Notes: generated by a model not told the origin, from the letters alone. A stretch of DNA of 64,000 bases from Austwickia sp. (GCA_016711265.1 JADJTI010000005.1:62001-126000); one strand, 5' to 3'; shown: positions 43,803 to 53,260, counted from the stretch's first letter. A program made the numbers and translations.

Positions 43803-45104
43803 GTGAGCACCGCCGTACCGTCACTGCCCGCCGAGGGGACCGGACCGCCGCCGTTGCGCCGGATCGTCCGCCCTCGGCGCGGGCGGCAGCTGGTCGGCGT
43901 GGCCGCCGGGCTCGCCGAGCACCTCGACCTCCCGGTGGCTCGGGTGCGGTGGACGTTCGCGGCGTTGACGCTGGTGGGCGTGGGCTCCGTCGTGTACCTG
44001 CTGTTGTGGATCCTGACTCCGGTCGGAGAGCACCTCGGGGACCCGGAGGGTGACCCAGCCTCGAGCCCGGGCTGGGCGTCGCTGCGGACGATCGTCGTCG
44101 TCGCGGGATTCGTGACGGTGGGCCTGGCGGTGGCGCTGGCGGTCAACGCGCGCGCCGTCATCAACCCCAGCACGCTGTTGCCGCTGGCCGCGGTCGCCGG
44201 TGGCGCGGTGCTGGCGTGGTCCCATCTCGACCAGGAGGACGCCACCCGGGCGGTGACCGGCGCCGCTGGCCCGTCGGCTTCGCGGCGCCAGTCCATGCTG
44301 CGGCTCGCCGTGGGGACGACGCTGGCCGCCGCGGGGATCGTCGCGGTCGCCACCCGCGACCAGGGGCTGGCGGTGCTGTGGGACGTGATCGTCGCAGCGG
44401 TGGCGGTGGTGGTCGGCATCGTGCTGATCCTGACCCCGTGGGGGATGCGGTTCTGGCGTCGGCTGCAACTGGAGCAGGCCCGGGCCATCCGGGAAACCGA
44501 ACGCGCCGACATCGCCGCCCACCTGCACGACTCGGTTCTGCAGACGTTGGCGCTGATCCAGCGCACCGACGACCCGGTGCGGGTCACCCAGCTGGCCCGC
44601 GCTCAGGAGCGCGACCTGAGGCAGTGGCTGTACGGCAAGGACGCCGCGCACGAGGCCACCCTGGCGGCGGCCGTGGCCCGGGTGGCGGCCGAGGTGGAAG
44701 ACCTGCACGGCGTCCCGATCGAGGTGGTGGTCACCGGTGACGCTCCCTCGCAGGAACCCACCGAGGCGCTGATCGCCGCCCTGCGCGAGGCCCTGCTCAA
44801 CGCCGTACGGCATGGTGCGCCGCCGGTCTCGGCGTACGTCGAGGCGGGCCCGCGGGGCATCGAGGCCTTCGTCCGGGACCGTGGCCAAGGGTTCGACCTG
44901 CAGGACGTGCCGCCCGACCGCCTCGGGGTGCGCGAATCGATCCTGGGGCGGATGACCCGCCGCGGTGGGTCGGCCACGGTACGGCGGATGGAGCCCGGCA
45001 CCGAGGTGTCCTTGTTCATTCCCGTGGTGGGTCACGACCCCGGCCCGTCGGCGATCCACGAGTCCACCGAACCCGAACCCAGCGCCGTGGGAGGCACCCC
45101 GTGA
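43803..45104 (+). CDS. PspC-domain sensor histidine kinase
   Basis: Two-component kinase of 433 residues. A PspC domain (about 20-75) is fused to membrane helices (about 95-210), then a NarL/LiaS-type dimerisation domain with the phospho-acceptor His242 in AAHLHDSVLQTL. The HATPase domain has the N-box REALLNAVRHG and the G box VRDRGQGFDL. The C-terminal 30 residues are acidic and Pro-rich. GTG start. Overlaps the response regulator by GTGA. Facing the PspC/LiaF-like operon, it probably responds to membrane damage or cell-wall stress. Confidence 0.9.
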   Translation: MSTAVPSLPAEGTGPPPLRRIVRPRRGRQLVGVAAGLAEHLDLPVARVRWTFAALTLVGVGSVVYLLLWILTPVGEHLGDPEGDPASSPGWASLRTIVVVAGFVTVGLAVALAVNARAVINPSTLLPLAAVAGGAVLAWSHLDQEDATRAVTGAAGPSASRRQSMLRLAVGTTLAAAGIVAVATRDQGLAVLWDVIVAAVAVVVGIVLILTPWGMRFWRRLQLEQARAIRETERADIAAHLHDSVLQTLALIQRTDDPVRVTQLARAQERDLRQWLYGKDAAHEATLAAAVARVAAEVEDLHGVPIEVVVTGDAPSQEPTEALIAALREALLNAVRHGAPPVSAYVEAGPRGIEAFVRDRGQGFDLQDVPPDRLGVRESILGRMTRRGGSATVRRMEPGTEVSLFIPVVGHDPGPSAIHESTEPEPSAVGGTP

Positions 45105-45844
45105 ACGAGACCACTACGCGCGAAGGCACCCCGGCGCGCCGGCCTGCCGGGATCGGGCTCGTCCTCGTCGACGACCACCGGATGTTCCGGACGGGGGTCC
45201 GCAGCGAGCTCGCCGCGCTGGCCCCCGACCTGCACATCCTCGGCGAAGCCGGGACCGTCGACGAGGCGATCGCCGTCATCACCCGGGAACGCCCCGACGT
45301 GGTGCTGCTCGACGTACACCTGCCCGGAGGCAACGGCCGGGGCGGCTCCGACGTCGTCACCGGCTGCCGCCACATCGCCGAGGGGTCTGCCGGCGCCACT
45401 GGGGACGGCGGGGGCAGCCGACCGATCCGGTTCCTGGCGCTGTCGGTCTCGGACGCCGCCGAGGACGTCATCGCGGTGATCCGGTCGGGGGCGCGGGGGT
45501 ACGTGACCAAGACGATCGCGCCGACGGACCTGGTGGCCGCGATCCGGCGGGTGGCCGAGGGCGATGCGGTGTTCAGCCCGCGGTTGGCCGGCTTCGTGCT
45601 CGACGCCTTCGGTGCCGCGGCCGGGGAGGTCGCCGAGGTCGACGAGGAACTGGACCGGCTTTCGGCCAGGGAGCGTGAGGTGATGCGGCTGATCGCGCGG
45701 GGCTACCAGTACAAGGAGGTGGCCAAGGAGCTGTTCATCTCGGTCAAGACGGTCGAGACCCACGTCTCCAGCGTGCTGCGCAAGCTGCAGCTGTCCTCGC
45801 GGCACGAGTTGACCGCCTGGGCGATGCACCGCCACCTGCTCTGA
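45101..45844 (+). CDS. LuxR/NarL-type response regulator
   Basis: Regulator of 247 residues. Receiver domain with VLVDDHRMFRTG, the phospho-acceptor Asp71 in VVLLDVHLPGG and the Lys in GYVTKTIAP. A Gly/Ala/Ser insertion of about 25 residues follows beta 3. The C-terminal LuxR helix-turn-helix reads LSAREREVMRLIARG and VKTVETHVSSVLRKLQ. Cognate to the upstream PspC kinase through the GTGA overlap. Confidence 0.93.
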   Translation: MNETTTREGTPARRPAGIGLVLVDDHRMFRTGVRSELAALAPDLHILGEAGTVDEAIAVITRERPDVVLLDVHLPGGNGRGGSDVVTGCRHIAEGSAGATGDGGGSRPIRFLALSVSDAAEDVIAVIRSGARGYVTKTIAPTDLVAAIRRVAEGDAVFSPRLAGFVLDAFGAAAGEVAEVDEELDRLSAREREVMRLIARGYQYKEVAKELFISVKTVETHVSSVLRKLQLSSRHELTAWAMHRHLL

Positions 45845-45993
45845 GGCCTCAGCTAGGGGCCTCAGCTAGGGCGCGACATAACCATGCTGAGGCGTCAGCA
45901 CTGGTGCGTGTGAGCGGTCGACATGTCACTTGTGAGGCGCTCCCGGCTGGGCAGCGCACCAGAACTGACAACTCGGTCCCGGTCAGAGGCAAC

Positions 45994-46079
45994 TGCCTGA
46001 CATGTCGACACCCCACCAGGTATCGACATGTCAGGCACGACGCTTCGGTACGACGACCACGACGCTTCGGTACGACGAC
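45994..46079. repeat. ACATGTC inverted repeat plus 22-bp tandem duplication
   Basis: Perfect 15-bp arms TGCCTGACATGTCGA (45994-46008) and its complement (46023-46037). Directly after are two tandem copies of the 22-bp unit beginning CACGACGCTTCGG (46036-46057 and 46058-46079). An isolated GTCGACATGTCAC lies near 45917. The arrangement of GACATGTC, CCCGGCTG and GCACCAGAA parallels the element at 2568-2655. No gene in 45845-46088. Confidence 0.7.
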
Positions 46080-46088
46080 CAGGCGACC

Positions 46089-46835
46089 CTAGAGGGGCCC
46101 GAGACGCCAGGTCGGCTGCTGCGATCCCTGCGGTCGGCGGATCATCTGCGGCATGAAGACGCCGAACTGCTCGGCCACGGACAGCGAGGTGTCCCACAGC
46201 CACAGGTCCAGGTCGTCGCCGGCCAGGTCGGTCCGGAACTCCCCGTAGACCGGGTCGAACTCGTCGTACCCGATCGGCGGGCGCAGCCGCTCGCCGTACT
46301 CCTCGTCGAAGGCACGAAGTTCCAGCGGGCGCTGCGGGATGTCGCTCGCGATCCCCAACGCCAGGTGGCAAACGCCCACGTGACTGACCAAGCGCGCCAG
46401 CCGCTGGGTCAACACGACCGCGTCCACCAGCAGTGATTCGGCATCGGCCAGCTGGACGTGACCGGGATCGACGGTGCCGTCATCCAGGTATCCGTTGCGC
46501 GTCAGCGCCACGGCCAGCGACCGTGGCCCGGCGACGATCCGGTACTCCATCGGCCGGCCCGCGGGCAGCAGCACCTCGGCGCGGGCCGACATGGTGCCGC
46601 AGTCGTAGACCAGGTCCCCCAGCTGCATCGGGCACGGTCCGGTCGGGAACTTGCCGTCCAGCATGGCCTGGGCCAGGAGGGATCCGAGGTCGGGGGTGGG
46701 GTCCAGGCTGCGGACCCCGACGAGCCGCCCGAGCCCCACGATCCAGGCCCGGCGGTCGGTGTCGAGTACGTCGACCACGCTGCGGTAGGCGTGCAGGAGG
46801 GGGGCGTCCGCGGCGACCAGTTCACAGGTCGGCAT
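46089..46835 (-). CDS. Conserved-looking protein of unknown function
   Basis: Protein of 248 residues with even, globular composition and no signal peptide. Repeated aspartates and tryptophans near the C-terminus (DLDLWLWDTSLSVAEQF) and a segment DLVYDCGTMSARAEVLLP are distinctive, but I do not recognise the family. Start at ATG 46835 is chosen because AGGTGA stands six bases upstream. It follows the bacteriohemerythrin gene by 10 bp, so the two are co-transcribed and may be functionally linked to oxygen, NO or iron. Confidence 0.72.
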   Translation of the reverse strand: MPTCELVAADAPLLHAYRSVVDVLDTDRRAWIVGLGRLVGVRSLDPTPDLGSLLAQAMLDGKFPTGPCPMQLGDLVYDCGTMSARAEVLLPAGRPMEYRIVAGPRSLAVALTRNGYLDDGTVDPGHVQLADAESLLVDAVVLTQRLARLVSHVGVCHLALGIASDIPQRPLELRAFDEEYGERLRPPIGYDEFDPVYGEFRTDLAGDDLDLWLWDTSLSVAEQFGVFMPQMIRRPQGSQQPTWRLGPL

Positions 46836-46845
46836 GGCGTTCACC

Positions 46846-47263
46846 TCAGGCTGCCGACACGGCCCCGGCGGCGCGCAGGGCGTCGACCAGGCTGCGGTCG
46901 GTCTTGAGGATGTGGAACGTCAGCCAGTCCCGCAGGAAGGCCATCAGTTCTTCGGTGATCTCGACCCCGCGCTCGGCGAAATCGCGCGAGAAGTTGCGCA
47001 CTTGCGCCGTCAGGAACCGGTGTTCGGCGCGATGCTGCTCCGAGCGTGGGACGGCGTACCGCTTTATCAGCTTCTCTTCGAACGCGAAGTGCAGCTTGGT
47101 GTAGCGCAGTAGTTCCTCGACGATGAGCGCCAACGTGGTGCGTTCGACCCCGTGCTCCCGAGCGTCGTCGAGAGCGTTGATGAGACCGACGAGCCGCTGG
47201 TGTTGGACGTCGATGTCCCCGAACCCCAGCTCGAACTCGTCTCCCCAGGTCATGAGTGCCATG
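46846..47263 (-). CDS. Bacteriohemerythrin
   Basis: Four-helix di-iron oxygen-binding protein of 138 residues. The seven iron ligands are all placed as in hemerythrin: His21, His58, Glu62, His77, His81, His117 and Asp122. The start WGDEFELGFGDIDVQHQRL is characteristic. Could store or sense oxygen, or handle nitric oxide. AGGAGG lies six bases before the ATG at 47263, so an upstream ATG at 47277 was rejected. The 330 bases upstream (47264-47593) show no gene. Confidence 0.92.
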
Positions 47264-47593
47264 GTGCCTCCTTGCACTGGCCGAACCGCCCACGGCCCCG
47301 TCCGCGGCGGCAGACGACACTCGAGGCTACCCCCCAGGACGTCTGTCCAGTTTGTGTACCGGGTCTCACCCCGGACGCAGCTGCAGCAACCCTGGTTCGT
47401 CTAACCCCCGTAACCTCGGTGTCGTATGTCTCCCCTTCGGCTGGTTAACGATCCTTGTGAGCCGTCAGTCCGGATCGGAGCTGTGATCTGCGACTCAACG
47501 GCCTGTCGGCAGGGAACGCACAGGTGGCGGACAGGCCCCCGACGACGCGTGCCGCTGCGCCAACGAGGCCGGCGCCCCCCGTAAGCTCCCAGC

Positions 47594-47944
47594 ATGTCGA
47601 CGGTCTTCATGGTGCTCGGAATCCTCCACTGGGTCGGCCTTGCGGCGATCGTTGGAGGGTACTTCTTGTCATTGCAGCGGCAGGTGATCCACCCGGTGAT
47701 GCTGTGGGGAGCCCGGCTGCAACTGCTCCTGGGGCTGGCCCTGGTCGGCGTCGCCGAAATGGGCAAGGTGGCCTCGTTCGGGCATGCCTGGGTGGCGGTC
47801 AAGCTGGTCATCGCCTTGGCCGTGGTGGCCTGCTGCGAGATCGCCGCCGCCCGGACGCGCAAGGGGGCGGCCGCCCCGATGCTGATTCACGCGGGGTTCG
47901 TGCTGGCCTGTGTCAACTTCCTGATCGCGTCATTCTGGGAGTGA
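47594..47944 (+). CDS. Small integral membrane protein
   Basis: Protein of 116 residues with four hydrophobic helices (about 5-25, 38-55, 65-85 and 94-112). Short loops with a basic stretch AAARTRKGA. Family not recognised, though the pattern (HWVGLAAIVGGYF at the N-terminus) is common among unannotated actinobacterial membrane proteins. Its stop overlaps the convergent GNAT gene by 15 bp. Confidence 0.75.
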   Translation: MSTVFMVLGILHWVGLAAIVGGYFLSLQRQVIHPVMLWGARLQLLLGLALVGVAEMGKVASFGHAWVAVKLVIALAVVACCEIAAARTRKGAAAPMLIHAGFVLACVNFLIASFWE

Positions 47945-48475
47945 GTCGAGGGCGGCCAGCCGGGTGAGCGCCGCGTCGTCCATCCGGTACGTCGTCCAGG
48001 CGTCCTGCGCGATAGCGCCAAGCGACTCGTAGAACTCGATCGAGGGCCGGTTCCAGTCCAGGACCCACCACTCGAGCCGGGGATACCCGCGATCCCGGCA
48101 GATCCGAGCCAGGCCGGCCAGCAGCGCAGTACCCAACCCACCACCGCGGTGAGCCGCTTCGACGTACAGGTCCTCCAGCCAGATCCCGTGACGGCCGGTC
48201 CACGTCGAGAAGGACAGGAACCACACCGCCATCCCCACGACCCGGTACGACGTCTCGGCCCCCGCCGTCGGCGCCATCTCGGCCACCAGCGCAAACGCTG
48301 CCGCCTCACGATCGTCCGGGAACAGCGCGATCCGCAGATCCTCCGGAGTCGACGTACACGAGGCCGGGTCTTGCTCGTACTCGGCCAGCGCCACGATCAG
48401 GCGGTGGATGTCGGCGATGTCGCGCGGCTGAGCGGCCCGGACCCGGACGGTCGGCGGCGATGCTGGTGGTGCCAC
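47930..48475 (-). CDS. GNAT-family N-acetyltransferase
   Basis: Acetyltransferase of 181 residues. The acetyl-CoA loop is RGGGLGTALL, preceded by WLEDLYVEAAH. The later LEWWVLDWNRPSIEFYESLGA matches diamine or spermidine N-acetyltransferase-like members of the family. The polyamine preference is a guess from this resemblance. Confidence 0.88.
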   Translation of the reverse strand: MAPPASPPTVRVRAAQPRDIADIHRLIVALAEYEQDPASCTSTPEDLRIALFPDDREAAAFALVAEMAPTAGAETSYRVVGMAVWFLSFSTWTGRHGIWLEDLYVEAAHRGGGLGTALLAGLARICRDRGYPRLEWWVLDWNRPSIEFYESLGAIAQDAWTTYRMDDAALTRLAALDSLPE

Positions 48476-48543
48476 AGGGTGACCCTAGGACACCGCCCGC
48501 CGGATGTCGGGCCACGGCCGTAGGGCGCTGCCAGGATGAGCCC

Positions 48544-49863
48544 ATGGGACCCGGGCCGGCATCGAACCTTCCGCCCGGCCACGAACTCGGCGCACCGGCG
48601 TACTGGCGCATCACGGTCTGCATGTTTCTGGCGGGACTGGTGACGTTCGCGCCCCTGTACGGCGTCCAGCCGCTGCTCCCGATTCTGGCGGCCGAGTTCG
48701 GTGTCACCCCGGCACGGAGCACGCTGGCGGTGTCGGCGGCGACGCTCGGGATCGGCGCGGCGCTGCTGGTGGTCGGGCCGCTCTCGGAGGTCATCGGCCG
48801 CCGCGTGCTCATGCTCGGCTCGCTGTCCGCCGCCGCGGTCACCGGCGTGGCCTGTGGGTTGGCGCCCTCGTTCGAGTGGCTGCTGGTGGCCCGTGCGGCG
48901 CAGGGCGTAGCCCTGTCGGGGCTACCCGCGGTGGCCGTCGCCTACCTGTCCGAGGAGCTCGCGCCGAGGGCGCAGGCGCGCGCCGCCGGCCTGTACATCG
49001 GGGGTACCGCCCTCGGGGGGATGAGCGGGCGACTGCTGGTCGGCGGCCTGGCTGAGATTGCCGACTGGCGCGTGGGGCTGGTGGTGTTGGGCGTCGGCAG
49101 CGCCATCGGGGCGTCCGCGCTCGCGGTCCTGCTCCCGGCCTCACGCCGGTTCGTCCCCGCTCCGCGCGGCCCGCGGGCCCTGGCCCGCACCACCGGGGCG
49201 CTGCTCACCGATCGCGCGATGGTGGGCCTGTTCGCCGTGGCGGCGACCGGGATGGGCGCGTTCGTCGCCGTGTTCAACGCGATCGCGTTCCGGCTGACGC
49301 AGCCGCCGTACTCGCTGAGCTCCGGCACGCTCGGCCTGGTCTACCTCGTGTACCTGTCGGGGTCGGCGAGTTCGATGCTCGCGGGGCGAGCGGTGGCGCG
49401 CCACGGCCAGCGCGCCGTTGCGCCGTGGGGTGCAGCGATCATGACGCTCGGCGCGCTGATTACTCTCGCCCAGCCGTTGCCGCTGGTCATCGTCGGGATC
49501 GGGACGATCACCGTGGGGTTCTTCGCGCTGCACGCAGTGGCCAGTGGCTGGGTGGCGGCCCGAGCGCTTGCGGGAGCCGGGGCGCCGGGTACGGCGTCGT
49601 CGCTGTACCTGGTCAGCTATTACGCCGGGGCGTCGGGGTTCGGCACCCTCGCGGGTACGGCGTGGAGCGCGTTCGGCTGGCCGGCCGTGGCGACGCTGTG
49701 CGCCGGGCTGTCGCTGGTGGCGTTCACCCTGGTGCTGCTCGTGCGGCGGGTCCCCCCGATCGTGTCGGGTGGGCGCCGGAACCCCCGGGCAGGAGAACGG
49801 CCCGTGGGTTCCGGCGGATGCCGGTGCGCACTGGACGAGGTGCGCCCCCACGGGCCGCGGTGA
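48544..49863 (+). CDS. MFS transporter
   Basis: Major-facilitator protein of 439 residues with 12 helices. The motif-A region reads GPLSEVIGRRVLML, and SYYAGASGFGTLAGTAW marks the C-terminal half. It resembles the YnfM/AraJ-type drug/H+ antiporter group. The C-terminal 35 residues are Arg/Gly-rich and hydrophilic. AGGA lies seven bases before the ATG at 48544; an upstream frame was discarded. Substrate unknown. Confidence 0.88.
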   Translation: MGPGPASNLPPGHELGAPAYWRITVCMFLAGLVTFAPLYGVQPLLPILAAEFGVTPARSTLAVSAATLGIGAALLVVGPLSEVIGRRVLMLGSLSAAAVTGVACGLAPSFEWLLVARAAQGVALSGLPAVAVAYLSEELAPRAQARAAGLYIGGTALGGMSGRLLVGGLAEIADWRVGLVVLGVGSAIGASALAVLLPASRRFVPAPRGPRALARTTGALLTDRAMVGLFAVAATGMGAFVAVFNAIAFRLTQPPYSLSSGTLGLVYLVYLSGSASSMLAGRAVARHGQRAVAPWGAAIMTLGALITLAQPLPLVIVGIGTITVGFFALHAVASGWVAARALAGAGAPGTASSLYLVSYYAGASGFGTLAGTAWSAFGWPAVATLCAGLSLVAFTLVLLVRRVPPIVSGGRRNPRAGERPVGSGGCRCALDEVRPHGPR

Positions 49864-49909
49864 CTGCGGAGATTTCGCCGCCACCCGTCCGAAGTCTCGG
49901 TCGGCTGCG

Positions 49910-49968
49910 CTAGCGCGCAGTCACCTCACGCGTCCGATAGCCACTCACTCCTCGGATCACCTCCTTTC
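49910..49968 (-). promoter_or_regulatory. Near-perfect Shine-Dalgarno before a 12-codon frame
   Basis: On the minus strand GAAAGGAGGTGATCC (49954-49968) complements the 16S rRNA 3' tail over 15 bases. A GTG at 49948 then opens a 12-codon frame ending TAG at 49910. It may be a leader peptide or an incidental match. The rest of 49864-50105 has no gene. Confidence 0.3.
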
Positions 49969-50105
49969 CCGTGTGCGGATAAGGTACGTCGGCCGCCCCG
50001 ATCGGGCAACCGATTTCGTGCAGGGTCCGGGCGCGGGCACAGGGGCCCGCCGCGCACGAACGCGGCGAGGTCGGTCGGCCGGCGCCGCCTACAATCGAGC
50101 CCGAT

Positions 50106-52484
50106 ATGAGCCTCTTTGACGACATCGCGCTGCCGCCGACCGCCGCCTCCGCCGCCGGGGAGGCGCTGATCGAGGGACTCAACCCGCCACAGCGAGAAGC
50201 GGTCCTGCACCACGGCAGCCCGCTGCTCATCGTGGCCGGGGCCGGCTCGGGCAAGACCCGGGTGCTGACGCACCGGATCGCCTACCTGCTCGCGGAGCGC
50301 AATGTCCAGACGCACCAGGTCCTGGCGATCACGTTCACCAACAAGGCCGCCGCCGAGATGCGCGAGCGCGTCCAGGCGCTGATCGGGCCGCGCGCCAAGG
50401 CCATGTGGGTCAGCACGTTCCACAGCGCATGCGTGCGGATCCTGCGCCGGGAGGCTGGCTCCGTCGGCCTGAAGTCGGGATTCTCCATCTACGATGCGGC
50501 CGACAGCCAACGGCTGATGGCGATGGTCGTGCGGGAACTCGACCTCGATCCCAAGCGGTACCCGCCGCGCGCGTTCTCCACCCAGGTCTCCAACCTCAAG
50601 AACGAACTGGTCGATGAGGAGACCTTCGCCGCTCGCTCCGCCGAGGGCGATCACACCACTCGGATGCTCGCGTCGGCGTACAGCTTCTATCAGCGGCGGC
50701 TGCGCCAGGCGAACGCGCTGGATTTCGACGACCTCATCATGACCACGGTGAACATCCTGCAGGCCTTCCCCGCGGTCGCCGAGCACTACCGACGCCGCTT
50801 CCGGCATGTGCTGGTCGATGAGTACCAGGACACCAACCACGCCCAGTACGTGCTGGTGCGCGAGCTCACCCGCGGTGTTCCGGCGGTGACCACGCAGTCC
50901 GGTATGAGCGCGGCGGTGCCTGCGGCGGAGCTGTGCGTCGTCGGTGACGCGGACCAGTCGATCTACGCCTTCCGCGGGGCGAGCATCCGCAACATCGTCG
51001 AGTTCGAGCAGGACTACCCTGACGCTCGCACCATCCTGTTGGAACAAAACTACCGGTCCACGCAGACCATCCTGCAGGCGGCCAACGCCGTCATCGCGGG
51101 CAACAGCGCGCGCACCCCGAAGAAGCTGTGGACCGACAGTGGGGCGGGCCCACAGATCGTCGGCTACGTCGCGGACTCCGAACACGATGAGGCGGCATTC
51201 GTCGCGCGGCAGATCGGCGACCTGCGGCGGGATCATGGCGTCACCCCTGGGGACGTGGCCGTCTTCTACCGCACGAACGCGATGTCGCGGGCCGTGGAGG
51301 AGGTGTTCGTGCGGGTCGGCCTGCCCTACAAGGTGGTCGGCGGCACCCGGTTCTACGAGCGCCGCGAAGTCAAGGATGCGCTCGCCTACCTGCGGGTGAT
51401 CGCCAACCCCACCGACACGGTCAACCTGCGCCGGATCATCAACGTCCCCAAGCGGGGCATCGGGGAGCGCGCCGAGGCCTGCATCGCTCAGCTGGCCGAA
51501 CGCGAGGGCATCGGTTTCGTGCAGGCGTTGGCGATGCCGCAGGACGCCCCCGGCATCGCCGCCCGCTCGGTCACCGCGATCACCGCCTTCACCCGGCTGC
51601 TGGAGGACCTGCGAACCGTGTACGAGGGTGGCTCCGGGGTGGCCGGGCTGCTGGAGGCGGTGCTGGAGCAGTCCGGCTATCTGGCGCAATTACGCGGCTC
51701 CCCGGATCCCCAGGACGAGACGCGGCTCGACAACCTCTCGGAGCTGCTGTCGGTGGCCCGGGAGTTCGATGAGGCCGCGGTGGCCGATGGCGTGAGCACC
51801 TCCTTGGATGACTTCCTGGAGCGGGTGTCGCTGGTTGCCGACGCCGATGAGATCCCGGACCACGCCGACGAGGCCGACGGCGCTGACCAGGGGGTCATCA
51901 CCTTGATGACGCTGCACACCGCCAAGGGGCTGGAGTTCCCGGTGGTCTTCCTGGTCGGGCTGGAGGAGGGCACGTTCCCCCATCAGCGCGCGCTGACCGG
52001 TGGGGATCCCAAGGAGTTGGAGGAGGAGCGTCGGCTGGCCTACGTAGGGATCACCCGGGCGCGCCAGCGGCTGCACATCTCGCGGGCGGTGGTCCGCGCG
52101 GCCTGGGGGCAACCGCAGTACTTCCCGGAGTCGCGGTTCGTCGCCGAAGTCCCGTCGGCGCTGATCGACTGGCAGCGCGTGGAGCCCAGCCGGTACGGCG
52201 GCGCGGATCGTTCCGGCGATCGCGCCGGTGCTCGCTCCGGTGGACGGTACGGGGATCGCGAGCCGGCCCTGGCCACGTTGGCGGCCCGCCCGGGATCACG
52301 GTCCCCGGGCAACCGTCCGGTGATCGCGCTGGAGCCGGGGGATCGGGTCAGCCACGACGCGTTCGGTCTGGGGTCGGTGGTCCGGATCGAGGGGTCGGGG
52401 GACAAGGCCATGGCCCACGTCGACTTCGGTGGGGGCCAGGTCAAACGGCTGCTATTGCGCTATGCGCCGCTGGAGAAGCTCTGA
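50106..52484 (+). CDS. pcrA: ATP-dependent DNA helicase PcrA/UvrD
   Basis: Superfamily 1 3'-5' helicase of 792 residues for repair and replication restart. Motifs in order are LNPPQREAV (Q motif), GAGSGKTRVL (I), TFTNKAAAEMRER (Ia), VDEYQDTNHAQY (II), GDADQSIYAFRGA (III), LEQNYRST (IV), LMTLHTAKGLEFPVVFLVGLEEG (V) and AYVGITRARQRL (VI). The C-terminal Tudor-like domain, HDAFGLGSVVRIEG to LLLRYAPLEKL, is the RNA-polymerase-binding module of PcrA. The order with the M23 peptidase and sucCD is common in actinobacteria. Confidence 0.97.
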   Translation: MSLFDDIALPPTAASAAGEALIEGLNPPQREAVLHHGSPLLIVAGAGSGKTRVLTHRIAYLLAERNVQTHQVLAITFTNKAAAEMRERVQALIGPRAKAMWVSTFHSACVRILRREAGSVGLKSGFSIYDAADSQRLMAMVVRELDLDPKRYPPRAFSTQVSNLKNELVDEETFAARSAEGDHTTRMLASAYSFYQRRLRQANALDFDDLIMTTVNILQAFPAVAEHYRRRFRHVLVDEYQDTNHAQYVLVRELTRGVPAVTTQSGMSAAVPAAELCVVGDADQSIYAFRGASIRNIVEFEQDYPDARTILLEQNYRSTQTILQAANAVIAGNSARTPKKLWTDSGAGPQIVGYVADSEHDEAAFVARQIGDLRRDHGVTPGDVAVFYRTNAMSRAVEEVFVRVGLPYKVVGGTRFYERREVKDALAYLRVIANPTDTVNLRRIINVPKRGIGERAEACIAQLAEREGIGFVQALAMPQDAPGIAARSVTAITAFTRLLEDLRTVYEGGSGVAGLLEAVLEQSGYLAQLRGSPDPQDETRLDNLSELLSVAREFDEAAVADGVSTSLDDFLERVSLVADADEIPDHADEADGADQGVITLMTLHTAKGLEFPVVFLVGLEEGTFPHQRALTGGDPKELEEERRLAYVGITRARQRLHISRAVVRAAWGQPQYFPESRFVAEVPSALIDWQRVEPSRYGGADRSGDRAGARSGGRYGDREPALATLAARPGSRSPGNRPVIALEPGDRVSHDAFGLGSVVRIEGSGDKAMAHVDFGGGQVKRLLLRYAPLEKL

Positions 52485-52492
52485 GCCGCAGG

Positions 52493-53260
52493 CTAGGCGG
52501 TAGCTCGGTCCGGCACGGGCCAGAGTCCGCGGGAGCGAAGCCACGGCTCGGGATCGATCGGCCCGCCGCCGCCGGGGTGCACCTCGAAGTGCAGGTGCGG
52601 GCCGGTGGACCGGCCGCTGTTGCCGAGGGTGGCGATCACCTGCCCGGCGCTGACGGTTTGGCCGTCAGTCACGGCGATGGTGTGCAGGTGCCCGAAGTAG
52701 AGGACGGTCCCGTCCGTCAGCGTGACCTCGACCTTGTTGCCGTATCCCTGCTGTTGCCCGGCGAAGGTGACCGTTCCGTCGCCGACGGTGCGGATCGGCG
52801 TACCGACCGGACCGGCGAAGTCCAGTCCGGCGTGCAGCCGTCCCCACCGCATCCCGAAGCCTGAGGTCAGGGTCACGTTGGTGACCATCCCGCCCGCCCC
52901 GGCCCGGGCCAGTCGGGTGGTGGTGTCCGCAACCGCATCGACCGTCCGCGTGGCGACGGTGGCCTGCTGGGTCAGGACCTCGGCGACGCCGGCCTCGATC
53001 GCCAGGCCCTTGGCCATGGCGGAGGTGGCCTGGGGCGGGGGACCGGCCACCAGGAACGAGGCGGTCTGCCGAGTTACGGCGGCCTGGCTCGGCGGCGCGG
53101 CCAGGGTGGACTGCACGAGGGCGGCCGTCGTGGTCAGACCGACCAGGGACCAGGCGAGGGGCTTGGCCCACGGGGTGGACCGTCCGTCTGCGGCCCGGGC
53201 CGGTCTTCCGGCGGGGGTGGCGGGGGCACGGTGACGTCCGGTGTACGACTTCGACGACAC
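52493..53260 (-). CDS. M23 family metallopeptidase
   Basis: Secreted or membrane-anchored peptidoglycan endopeptidase of 255 residues. A membrane helix (about 34-58) acts as signal or anchor, then comes a helical stalk. The LytM domain carries the zinc ligands His143 and Asp147 in HAGLDFAG and the HLH plus GPHLHFEV motifs. Start is GTG, with AGAGGA upstream. Convergent with pcrA at 8 bp distance. Confidence 0.92.
   Translation of the reverse strand: MSSKSYTGRHRAPATPAGRPARAADGRSTPWAKPLAWSLVGLTTTAALVQSTLAAPPSQAAVTRQTASFLVAGPPPQATSAMAKGLAIEAGVAEVLTQQATVATRTVDAVADTTTRLARAGAGGMVTNVTLTSGFGMRWGRLHAGLDFAGPVGTPIRTVGDGTVTFAGQQQGYGNKVEVTLTDGTVLYFGHLHTIAVTDGQTVSAGQVIATLGNSGRSTGPHLHFEVHPGGGGPIDPEPWLRSRGLWPVPDRATA

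Noticed and set aside
49954..49968. Remnant of a 16S rRNA gene
   Set aside because: Identity is limited to the last 15 bases; the preceding sequence has no 16S resemblance.
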